Part shown: in pieces, positions 33,382 through 43,338 of the stretch
How the letters are laid out: every line of letters starts with the position of its first letter
How positions within the stretch are numbered: position 1 is the stretch's first letter
Assembly: GCA_027923505.1 (NCBI GenBank)
Contig: BROI01000006.1
Location: 930,001 to 994,000, forward strand
Reading direction: 5' to 3'
Length of the DNA: 64,000 bases
Origin: Mayamaea pseudoterrestris
Taxonomy: Eukaryota > Bacillariophyta > Bacillariophyceae > Sellaphorales > Sellaphoraceae
Program-made: the position numbers and the translations under genes
Notes under the pieces: generated by a model
The model's input: the letters and a program-made list of their open reading frames with translations, nothing else
Database searches by the model: none
What the model was told of the DNA's origin: nothing

Positions 33382-34824
33382 CTATGGCGTCTCCAAACTG
33401 TTTGCATGTTTTGCGCTGACTGGTAGTAGCGAGCTCAGCTGCTTGGGTTTTAAGATTCGCTTTGCTTTGGAGTGTGAAAACGCCATGAATCCTGCAAACG
33501 AGCAAACAATGCCAACCACTCCGGTGAAGGTGATCGGAATGCCAAAATAAATGCTCGTGACTATAATGGCAAAGATGCGCCGTATGCAGTTCAACGCAGC
33601 ATGGTGAACAACCGATATTCTTGTCAAAATGTACGTGGATGCCAAATTGTAGCATGTAAACGCACAGCCATTCAAAAGCGCCAGTGTCGCGTAACGATAG
33701 AGTAATCCACTCCGCAGTATGCCAACGTGTCGGACAATGGTCCACAACGAACGAAGTATACCAGGCATGTCCCAAAGTAGCACTGGCACTGCCAACACAA
33801 CGACTCCAAGTTGCTGCATGCGAAACTGTAGATTCAAGTCGTCAACCATTGCGACGCTTCCTTCCGGAGTTGCGCGAAACAGTTTTTGGTGTAAACCTCG
33901 AAAGGAGAAGCACAAGTTGGAAGCCATGACCACCAAGGATGATAACACGGAACTGAATAATGTGGATTGCACATGGTCTGCTGCTGCAAGTTGTTCGCTC
34001 ATTGGTTCAGCAGCCGACGCATGATAGTTTCCCACTGTGGAAAGCAACACGCCCAGCACAATCACCAAAAGACTAGTCGCTTCCTGCTTGCTCAAGGTTT
34101 CAATGCCAAACCAAACAGCAACAGAAGCACTTGTGATTGGCTCCGACGCCTTGATGGTTTCGACAAAGGCTGCCGATGAGCCGGCGAATCCATAGTTCGT
34201 GGCGAGAAAGCCAAAGGTAAAGTAGATGGAAGCGTACACTAGTGATGGATTCGGAGTGAATTGCTCCAGTGCTTGCGTGAACGACTGTTTCGATTGCGGT
34301 GAATATGAAGCAGCAGTCCGACTACCTGGCCATGGCTGTAAGCCCGCGCTGCCCAAGAATCGAACTTGAAGCAGCAATCGCAGCAGGGAAGAACCAATGA
34401 GTAGCTGTTGAATGGTGAGAAACAATGGCGGAACGCTTCCAAAGTGATCATTCTTATCATGCTTCATTAACAGAATTTTGGAGCTTCCAATGGAAACGAC
34501 TCCAAGTGAAAACCAAAGAACAATCGCCAGCAACAAACGCGAGTGTTTGCCAAGGTTGCGTGAAACGCCTTTTCGCTTGCACCACCTGGAGTAGAATCGA
34601 TACCAAAATGCGTTTCGTTGACTGGATCCACCAGTGACTCGTTTTCGTCGTGTTTGGCCTGGTAGTACAGGCGGCAGATGACTTTTGCTACGAATAGCTT
34701 GTTGTTGTCGTCGAACGCTTGATGGGCTGGGAATAGAGTAGGACAAGGGAAATGGATTCGGAGCAGTTATTCTGCTGCCGTCATCAATATCCAAATGAGA
34801 CGATCGTCTCATGGTGGTAGTCAT
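33382..34824 (-). CDS. Triose-phosphate/nucleotide-sugar transporter family (TPT) membrane protein
   Basis: 480 aa, ATG at 34824. Residues 1-95 are hydrophilic and basic. About ten hydrophobic segments follow from LLLAIVLWFSLGVVSIGSSK on. Family features include FATNYGFAGSSAAFVETIKASEPI (the TPT segment with the substrate-facing Lys and the SEP motif) and, near the end, the paired TRISVVHHAALNCIRRIFAI segment. The DMT-superfamily TPT group carries phosphorylated sugars or nucleotide sugars in Golgi/ER or plastid envelopes. The substrate cannot be read. No clear plastid presequence is seen, so Golgi/ER is slightly favoured. It lies between P2 and P3 on the opposite strand. Confidence 0.88.
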   Translation of the reverse strand: MTTTMRRSSHLDIDDGSRITAPNPFPLSYSIPSPSSVRRQQQAIRSKSHLPPVLPGQTRRKRVTGGSSQRNAFWYRFYSRWCKRKGVSRNLGKHSRLLLAIVLWFSLGVVSIGSSKILLMKHDKNDHFGSVPPLFLTIQQLLIGSSLLRLLLQVRFLGSAGLQPWPGSRTAASYSPQSKQSFTQALEQFTPNPSLVYASIYFTFGFLATNYGFAGSSAAFVETIKASEPITSASVAVWFGIETLSKQEATSLLVIVLGVLLSTVGNYHASAAEPMSEQLAAADHVQSTLFSSVLSSLVVMASNLCFSFRGLHQKLFRATPEGSVAMVDDLNLQFRMQQLGVVVLAVPVLLWDMPGILRSLWTIVRHVGILRSGLLYRYATLALLNGCAFTCYNLASTYILTRISVVHHAALNCIRRIFAIIVTSIYFGIPITFTGVVGIVCSFAGFMAFSHSKAKRILKPKQLSSLLPVSAKHANSLETP

Positions 34825-35351
34825 TGCGTTTGTATGAAGTTTTGCTTGCCTTATGAAAGCTGCAAGTGTAGTCTCACTGGACCTTTTCGAACGGCTCTCT
34901 CATTCACCTTGCGCCATGGTCGGCGTGGCGGCATACGAATGTCGTTTCATAACCGGTACGATGCGTGTGACGTCATCAAACTCAACGCGCGCGGGTGCGA
35001 ACGCGAGCCGTTTCTTGAAAATGTGAAACGCACCATGGAAAACGACGCTACAACATGTCATCCTTGAACGCACCGCATTATCACGACTAGCTTGCACAGT
35101 GGCGCCGAAACTAGACGCAGCATATACAGCAGCGTATCGATCATCTCGAGACGTTGAAAGAGAGGAGCATTTACGATTTAGCGACTCTCCGTACACGGGC
35201 TTTCGCATCTTTTTTGAATTGGAATTTCGTTGCAAAGAACATTTATTTTGTGACGAGACCACAAAAAAGATTCACGCCTCCATATTCAAATACATGCGAG
35301 CTTCCTATAGCTAGTCGGACAGTAGCTTTTGGGAAACAGACGCAAACGAGT
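34825..35351. promoter_or_regulatory. Divergent region between the TPT transporter and P3
   Basis: 527 bp. The P3 frame is open for 66 codons above its ATG but has no upstream ATG, so this part is read as 5' UTR. TGACGTCA occurs at 34969-34976 (GTGTGACGTCATC), a full palindromic CRE-type site that could serve either gene. Confidence 0.45.
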
Positions 35352-38054
35352 ATGACTACTACGTCATTGAGCAATCAACTGAATGCTGCGGCGCGAGAAC
35401 AAGAGGAAGAAGAAAATTGCAGTATTCAACGATCACTGCACTGTCGGCAAAGCCATGGATTGAACCAGATTGCTACATCTCCAAATCAAAAGGATGAGAG
35501 CCGCCAAAAGCTTCCAGCTAGTGGTGGAATCTCCATGGAAAGCAGCAGCAACAATGGGCACTTCGCCGTCAGTACGGCGCCATTGACGCCACCTCTATAT
35601 GAATCGCACTCTTCCCTTCAGAGTCAGACGGAGGAAAATGCATTTCTGGAGGAGCTGAATGACTCATTGACGCTTGACCAAATATGGCATTCCGACTTGC
35701 TTGATCAAGCTGCGGCTACTGCAAATGGGACGGCAAATGCTACTGGAAATGCTCAAAGTAAAATTGCTGGAGACGAGGCCAATATACCTGCCACTCCAGT
35801 TGCAACGACGAAACCAAAACGCAGAAAGCAACGCATGACTGAGCGACTCGATAAGCGTTCGCAGTCGGCTCCTCAACTCGGCAGTGACGACGATGAAGAA
35901 AGCTTTGATTTTAGCGAGGTGGAGTGGAAGGATCATGACGTTGCGGCAAAGTCGGCGCTGCTGGGCAACAAGCTTGAAATGATTTCAAAGTATGCGGCTG
36001 GCGACATGTGCGGAATGACGAGTCATAGATCGCCGACGACGCCGCCGTCATTGAATTCAAAACGATTGTCGAATCAGCTGCGTGCTCGTGCACGCCGACA
36101 ACACACCAAGACGTTGTACTCGTCTGACTCGGATTTAAGAAGACGACACCAAGGTGGAGACGATGAGAAACTTGACAAAAGTCCCCCGTCGGCTCGACCA
36201 AAGATGGAAACGAATCGCAAAAAGATCAAGCTCCGCGCATGCGACTTGGGGCTGACTTCTTTGAAGAACATGGGTCCAGCGGCTTTGCAGGAGGCCATTG
36301 CCAAGTGGAAGGATGAAAGTGGGCACGTTGGTGTCGTCAAGAGCATTAAAGTGCAAAAAGTCAAGGACGACGTGGCTGATAGCGCTGCAGCGGAGCAGCA
36401 AAGGCGGCGCGCACTGGAGGAGAAGCTTTGGTCGTCCGGTTTGGAAAAGGTTCCATCGGACGAGCGGTCTCGTGCGCGCAGTATCAGCAGCGAAAAGACT
36501 GTCAAGCGCAGCAACAGCGCCACTCGGTCGAATGCGCGGAGGAGCCTACTGGACAAGTTAAATGGGAAGACATTAAAAAGCAACCAAAAGCGAAACGCAA
36601 TGTCGCCCTATGGTGCCTTGACCAAGGCTGGCCTGCGGTCAGTTGGGTCGCTCGATGATTCATTACACGGTCGGCAACTTGCGTCGGAAATGCAATTAAA
36701 ACGACCGGAGCGATCTGCCAGCGAAGATTTAGTCAAGTCGGCTGGCGAAATAGTAAGCGAAATTGACCAGAAAAGCAAGTCTTTGCTGGCATCGCCGAGA
36801 CGAACATCAACGAGTGACCCTGTGAAGCAAGTTGGACCGGCGGTCTTGTATTCACCGCAGCTGATTGTTGCTCCATTTGAAGGTGGTGACGGAGCAATTT
36901 CTTCAGTCACTTGTTCCAAAAAAGGCATGAAGATTCGGCGGATAAAAGATCCGCCAGCGATACCGCCATCGCCTGTTGGTGCTTCATTGAAATTACAACT
37001 GCCCAAGCAGCTCCCGCTTGCAGTGACGGATGAGTGGAATGATTCCCAACGACAACGAGCAAAGTCAATGACAGAATCGAAGCTTAAACAAGCTGTGGAA
37101 AGGACACCAATTGCCAACACCAAGGCACGTCTGCGTTCGAAGTCAACAGGAAGACATGAGAAACAGCCTTATAAAGTGACTAGCGTGAGCACTGCTACTT
37201 CTGGTCGCAAGGTCAAGGACGACGTGAACCAGGAAATTGAGGAATTGACACCTCGAAGGAGGAGTACCTCAAATTCGCGGTTGGCTGCTAGTTCGAAAGA
37301 TGGCGATGCGAGACGAGGCCGTAGCGTAAATGGTGACGGTATTCAGTCTAGCGACAATAAACCAAAACGTTCCGTCTCCGCTGGGCGAAAGCAAGCGGGA
37401 AGCACATTGTCTGAAAAACGAGATGGATCTGTTCAGCTGATGCCAAAGAAGCCATCGACAAGAGATGCTGATGAAACAAGGGGAAGATGCGAAACTTCGT
37501 CAAAGATGTTACGATCTCGCGGTAGATCGGCTGGACCTGCGCCGCGAGCAAGCCAAGAACCTAACACTTTCCAGAAAAACGAGAAAAAGCGAAGCAAGAG
37601 TGTTGTTACCTTTAACAAAATGGATATGGAGGATCGAATAACTGCCAAAGCTAACAAAGAAGTGCTAGGAAATCGGCCCCCAACGCGCCAAGCGGCACAC
37701 TTCCGGTCTGATGTAGGAGATTTGCTACGAAGTCCGTTTAGAGCCGTCAAGGGTGCTATACGCAGAGTGACAACAAAAGGTAAAATCAATTCCGACAACG
37801 ATGCACCTGAGTTACCCGTAGCAGTTCGCATCGATCAAGCGCCGCCAAGTAAAGTGCCGCAGTGTATGGATGATTCTAATTCTACAGACCCTGCCAGCGG
37901 AGCCAGTATCTGTGAGCATCGTCGGTGGTCAGACTTTTCACAGTATGGAGACGACGTGAAGGCGAAACTTGGGCGTGCTGGCGTTTCAGAAGATATGATT
38001 GAGTCCTTGCGGCGAATGGGGCTAATTATAACGGATATAGGTGGAGATGCGTAA
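35352..38054 (+). CDS. P3: disordered Ser/Lys-rich protein with shared C-terminal motif (900 aa)
   Basis: The ATG at 35352 gives 900 aa. Motifs in order: KRSQSAPQLGSDDDEE near residue 165 (the R/K-x-x-S-A-P motif); FDFSEVEWKDHD directly after it (acidic-Trp motif as in P2); KIKLRACDLGLTSLKNMG near residue 292 (parallel to KIKMKASDLGL of P4 in spirit and position); an Ala/Lys helix (ALQEAIAKWKDE). Many R-x-x-S sites lie between residues 350 and 780. The end is KAKLGRAGVSEDMIESLRRMGLIITD, the family motif. P3 is convergent with P4 with only 41 bp between their stop codons. No known domain, signal or membrane segment. Confidence 0.86.
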   Translation: MTTTSLSNQLNAAAREQEEEENCSIQRSLHCRQSHGLNQIATSPNQKDESRQKLPASGGISMESSSNNGHFAVSTAPLTPPLYESHSSLQSQTEENAFLEELNDSLTLDQIWHSDLLDQAAATANGTANATGNAQSKIAGDEANIPATPVATTKPKRRKQRMTERLDKRSQSAPQLGSDDDEESFDFSEVEWKDHDVAAKSALLGNKLEMISKYAAGDMCGMTSHRSPTTPPSLNSKRLSNQLRARARRQHTKTLYSSDSDLRRRHQGGDDEKLDKSPPSARPKMETNRKKIKLRACDLGLTSLKNMGPAALQEAIAKWKDESGHVGVVKSIKVQKVKDDVADSAAAEQQRRRALEEKLWSSGLEKVPSDERSRARSISSEKTVKRSNSATRSNARRSLLDKLNGKTLKSNQKRNAMSPYGALTKAGLRSVGSLDDSLHGRQLASEMQLKRPERSASEDLVKSAGEIVSEIDQKSKSLLASPRRTSTSDPVKQVGPAVLYSPQLIVAPFEGGDGAISSVTCSKKGMKIRRIKDPPAIPPSPVGASLKLQLPKQLPLAVTDEWNDSQRQRAKSMTESKLKQAVERTPIANTKARLRSKSTGRHEKQPYKVTSVSTATSGRKVKDDVNQEIEELTPRRRSTSNSRLAASSKDGDARRGRSVNGDGIQSSDNKPKRSVSAGRKQAGSTLSEKRDGSVQLMPKKPSTRDADETRGRCETSSKMLRSRGRSAGPAPRASQEPNTFQKNEKKRSKSVVTFNKMDMEDRITAKANKEVLGNRPPTRQAAHFRSDVGDLLRSPFRAVKGAIRRVTTKGKINSDNDAPELPVAVRIDQAPPSKVPQCMDDSNSTDPASGASICEHRRWSDFSQYGDDVKAKLGRAGVSEDMIESLRRMGLIITDIGGDA

Positions 38055-38095
38055 ATGCAAGTGATGAAATTATTGTAACCATGGTTTGCAAACTA

Positions 38096-41000
38096 TTAAG
38101 ACTCTGTTATCTTAAGTCCGAGCTTATGCAGCCGCGTAAGTTGATCTTCCGTGATTCCTGCTAGTGCAACTTTCCTGAACATGGGGTCCTCTGTTATTTC
38201 ACTGACAGTTCTTTCGGGAACATGGCGGTAGTCTTCGTAAAGCGGAATCATGAGCTCTTTTACACCGACGCGGTAAGTCTTGGTTCGTGTTTTTGCTTCC
38301 GGTGGACGGGCCACTGGGGTCGAAAGGGAATCAGATGTACTTCCAAGATTTGTAGATGATTCATGTTGATTATCAGTCTTGCTGGGTGTTACCATTGCTG
38401 CTTTCGCTGATGTACTTTCAAAATGACGCATGAGACGAGGCAAATCTTTTATGGGCGACAAATTTGTAACTTCAGCCGTAAGATCCATGTGTGAACCTGA
38501 GATATCATGAGAGCAAGATCCACGCGACAATTGCAGCCCTCCTCTATCATCTTTTGCATAGTTGGAGCTTGTTGTCGACTTTCTCATGCGCGATCCGACA
38601 AAATCATAGGAGAAGTCACTCGAAGATCCGGTATGACCATCGTCTTGGACTTTGCTTTCTGAATGCGGCGGTGGACTACTTGTCGTGGTGCCATTGCTAT
38701 GATCCACTTGGGATGTTCTCTTGTCTATACTGCGTCTACTTTTTGATCTTGACTTGCGAACACTTTTGACACTCGTCTCCATTCCTTCTTGATAGCCATT
38801 GTTCTGTTTGTCGGGTGATCGAATTTTATCCTTCTCTATACCACGAGGAGGATCCAGCGTATTGTCCTTGCGGCCGCCGTTGCTTGAATCACTTCTGCCC
38901 GAACTCTTCGACATATTCGCCGAAGGATTCAACTGTTTGCCAGGATTCAAAGATCGGTTCCCGGTGCTCCTCCCTCTACTCTTTTTAACTTCCGTAGAGT
39001 TGCCCTCAAAAAAGACGGATGCCTCTTTCATCTCGGCTCTGTTCTGATGCGCGGTCCACTTCTTCCATGCATGTTGTACGATCGCAGGATTCATTTCGGT
39101 GGAAGATAACCCCAGGTCGCTCGCTTTCATCTTGATCCGCTTAGCTTTTGGCTTTTTTCCCGATGACTCATGCGCAGCAGCTTTTTTAGACATGGGATCA
39201 ATATCGGCACTGCAAACAGACTTTTGACGGCGAAGCCGGTTTGGTATCAGGGAGTTGTCCACCAGCATAGGTTGTAGTTCCGCAGGACAAAGGGTTTGTC
39301 GCCGGCTTCCAGTGGGCAATCGAACGATAGTTTTCGTCTTGGACGTCGATAGTGTCATTTCATCATTGAGCAAACCAGGTGCGCTCTTTGACCTAGCCAT
39401 GCTATTTCGACGATCAGCTTTCCATGAAGGCGACGAGTCCACTTTGCCTTCGACGCGGCTGCATCTTAAGTTTAAGGTCGAACTATGCATAACAAGTGTC
39501 CCTGGCTCAGGAACGTATCTCAGCGGATTTAAAGAAACCGAAGTTGTTGATGGAAATTCTTTATCAGCATTCATTTCGATAGAGGCAGCGCAATCCGTGA
39601 GTAAAGCAGCCAACGAGGAGGGATCCTCATTAACCTTTGCTCGCAAGAGAACCGACGACGGAGGCAAAGTGGGTGTCATATCCTGGACGAGTGAATTGAT
39701 GTCTGATGCCAAGGTTGTCATGCCGCCCGGTGAATTGAATACCGAAAGCTTATATTGGCTTTGCGCATCGTGTAATTTCCTTGGTAGGATGCGCATGTTA
39801 CGCGGTTGCCCAATGGACTCGTTTAAATCTGCTTTCTTGTCAGGAAACTCCTTGTCTTGTCTTATATCTGCCGTCTGTGCTTTACGGACTGCTGGAGAGG
39901 GATCAATTGCAGGCTGGCTTATCCTGTCGTCACTGGTCAACAACTGCGATTGAGCAAAGCCTTGACGAACATATCCTGCTTTTAAAAGCATTTGTATCCC
40001 TTGGCCCTGCTCACTTTTATTGCTCTTATTCTTTTGAACATGCAAATTGTTTGCAAGGCTTATGCTTTCGACCTCATTTTGCTCCTGGAATGTCAGTTTC
40101 GTAGGGACTGAGTGTTGCTTCCTCAGACCACGTTCCGTCCGGCGCATATTCCTGCTTCCACTGAGCGAAGCCGCCACGGACTGTTGCTTCCGCCTACGAA
40201 CTTTCTTGTCCGGTGAAGTCATAAGCTGCGACGTTGATGCGCTCAAATACGGCAATTCACCGAAAGATTTAGTGTTATTATTAACATTTTTTGCTGTCAT
40301 GCTACGCTTCTCCGCTTGCGCAGGCGTCCATAGAATCTCCGCAGCTTGAGCCGCATCTCCTTTGTTCGCCTCCGAAGCCATTCCATCTGCTGGGGCCCAG
40401 TCAATATCAGTCGATTCCTCATGTTGCGTGCTGACGGCATCACTACGTGGCGCAGCGACATTATCTTTAACCTGAGTCCGCCGACATGTTGTATAGGAAT
40501 CGGTAGTCGCTGCTGGCAATTTTGTGTCAGGATCACTATTTCGTTCTTCCAAATGCCGCAAGGCCAGCGAAGCCTCAGACCCGGGCGAGAAAACCATACC
40601 ATACAAACTCTCGTACAGCGCAGCATGGGATTGCTCATCATCCCCTGTCGGAGAAGCCTCCTGTAGCAGGTCACACAATGGAACCGGTGGCAGATTGAGC
40701 GACGACACCGTAGATTTCTCTTGATAGGTTGATGGCGTCAAAATCCCAAGCGTTGCCGTCGTAGCGCTTGTAGCGTCAACCATTGAAGCATACGTGTGAA
40801 GGGAGTGTAACTGTAGCTCGGAAGATTCCCCATCACTCATGGAGGCAAATGTATGCTGCGACAGTTTCAACATTGATGCCGGTGACCAGACAATGTCAGA
40901 AGCGGATACATCGGCAAATGTTTGCGCGTCATTTGCCGCTGTTGCCGCCGCCGCTGCCTCATGCTTCGCACCAACCTTCTGAAAATACGAATGCAAAGGT

Positions 41001-42300
41001 TGCGTTTGCGACTGCAATGTTGAAAAGGACTGGCGTTTCCTTGCATAGTTGCTTGCTCCATGCTGCATGTTGGGCACTGACATCTGCTTGGCCATTCGCT
41101 TTGACTTGGCTGGCTTGCTGTCGGTAGCCGAGGCTTGTCGAAACGATCTACGAGCACCTTCTTTGACAGGAATAGAACTATGTTGCATGGAATCTCTTCT
41201 CTCCGGCAAGTGTGGAGCTGATTGCTGCTTTTTCATGGATTCGCGTAACAATGCGCGTCCCTTGGTTGGAATAGACGTAGGCGTTGAAAAAGGTAACGAG
41301 ACTCGAGACCCTGTCGACGACTTATAGCTCGCCGCCTTGTTTGTAGCAATCGTTGTAGTCCCAGCAATATCTCTCTTGGATGCATCTTTAAAAGAACGAT
41401 CACAAGCGATCTGGATATTCGTTCGAGCTTCACCTTTGCCAATTCTATTTGCTGCGGCACTCAACGACCCTCGCCGCAGTGGCGCCTTCAATGAAAGGCA
41501 CGAGGAAGAATTCCTTCCTGTTACAGCAAACAGGTCTCGCTGGCTCAAGGAAATATGCTGCGCCGACGAGAGGACCACCTGTGGGCGCTCGCAGACGCTA
41601 TCAAGCTCACTGACGGTTGTTTCGTCCAAATCAATCATAATGTTTGGTCCGCAACTCAGCTGAGTACTGGAGGCTGTATTGTGCGAGGATGGTTCCTTTC
41701 GTTCGCATTTGTAGTCTAGAATGGGTGTTGATCCATACAGGTGAAGCATCTTTGGCAAAGATTCGTCATCAACTTCGGCTGCAGCTGATTCGAGTTCAAC
41801 CCCCGCCATGCTTGCTTCTTCGATAATCTCGTCTATTTCTGCTTCCAACCGCCGAGTCGATTTAGGCTGTATACATTCGTCAAGTGAAGGACTAACAACC
41901 GAAAGAACCTGGTCCGTTTCAGTTGGAGCAGTATCTTGCTGCGGCTGAGGATTCATGGTCAAGGCGCGACGTAAGTTGGTGCGGCTTAGAATGCTGCCCA
42001 GTCGCCATTTCTTGGGCGATTGGGTGCTGTCGGCAGGCGAGTGCATCAAGTCGCTTTGGCTATTTGACATCCACCAATCCATAATTTCGTTTCTTTCCGC
42101 TATTTGCAAAAGGGCTATGTCGTCAATGCAGCTTGCTGATCGGATTTGTTGTACGAGTAGCTTCAAGGAGGGATCGGACTGGCTGAGCTCTGTTTAAAAG
42201 CTTTATGAGAGCATGCACTATCCAATCATATTTTTGTTCCCAAATAGGTTGTAGCTGTTAGTTGCTGCGTTGGTCCCTTTTTACTGGTAGACCAAGCCAT
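38096..42300 (-). CDS. P4: largest disordered family member, two exons (1369 aa)
   Basis: The long frame opens 5' without an ATG until residue 29. A 16-nt first exon at 42300-42285 (ATG GCT TGG TCT ACC A) joined over a 95-nt intron (GTAAAA...AAACAG, 42284-42190) to 42189-38096 gives MAWSTKLSQSDPSLKLLVQQ, so it is preferred over the internal ATG at 42082. The product is 1369 aa. Three D-I-x-W-x-P-A motifs occur (SDIVWSPAS, TDIDWAPAD, AEILWTPAQ). S-A-P/S-V-P motifs recur: KKQSAPHLP, KQMSVPNMQ, RKQHSVPTK, ARSKSAPGL. RIKMKASDLGLSS near residue 1070 parallels P3. The C-terminus FRKVALAGITEDQLTRLHKLGLKITES carries the family motif. No known domain. Confidence 0.85.
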
Positions 42301-43338
42301 CTCATGTTGCAGCATTTTTTCACGAGCAAAGCAAGTCCAACCTTTCGCCACGCCACTTTTCATCATGCCATGCTGGCTTCGATGGATCAATGGGGCAATA
42401 CTCGCTGGTCATTTTTAGGTGTTTTATCAGTCGTGCCAAAATCTTAGAACGTCACAACGTCAGAAGGAGGACAAGTTGCGACTGGATAGAGAAGATTGAA
42501 TTGTTGACGCCAAGAATGGATTAACAGTAAAAAATCACTTGATGAACTATGTTGGTATACTTGGGGAAAACAAGGAAAGAGACTAGGAAGTCGGATGGGC
42601 AACCTTGCTCCAAATCGTCGTCATTATGCGGATCATTGCGAATTGACTTGACAAGTTCCTCGTCAACGACCATCGACCATTGGCATTATAACAGTCAACC
42701 TTGAGTCAAGTTCTATACATTTCGCTCGGATAACATGGCAATGGATTTTTTGCAAGACATGGGATGAATGGGTACATGGCCTGGAAGTTGGAGCGGGCCC
42801 CATGCCGGTCGTTTGTTCTTCACGCAAAGGTGCTCCACTGCTCCATTAATGGATGTGTACGACTTGATCAGTATCTACGCGTCTACGCATCGGATGGCAG
42901 AATCAATGTCGTCGCGGCTGTCGCACCAGATTTGACTGCCAGTTCAAGCCAGCCATGATAGCAGAAGATGGGGGTCCACGGTCCACTAACACATACTGGA
43001 TAAGTGCGGTTCCACCCGTGGCATCCGTGGAGTGCGACGCGAATGGATGAACGATGTTACGGAGAGTATTGGACGCCTAAGTTTTGGGAGCGACTTGCAG
43101 ATACCATGCCGGCGAGTTAAAACGTTGGCGTTTTATAAGGGGGGAATTGCGATGTATATAATATATCATCTTGGTCTGTTGCGCGCTAGGCAGCCCATAT
43201 TTTGTCTTGTTTGTTCTGGTTTGGCATCGAGATTCGCAGTATTTATGTAGACTACAAATACGTTAAGCCAACCGATATGTAAATGCTACATAAGCTTAAT
43301 CAATCATTGGTTCAGCGAGTCGAACAAGCCCACCAACA
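42301..43338. other. 1-kb intergenic spacer, no gene seen
   Basis: Contains the P4 promoter at its left and the 3' UTR of the ankyrin gene at its right. Short frames are present but start with poor context and look random. No repeats were recognised. Confidence 0.4.

Noticed and set aside
35154-35351. 66-codon extension of P3
   Set aside because: It would begin with TTG. It lacks family-like sequence and no splice site with ATG was found.
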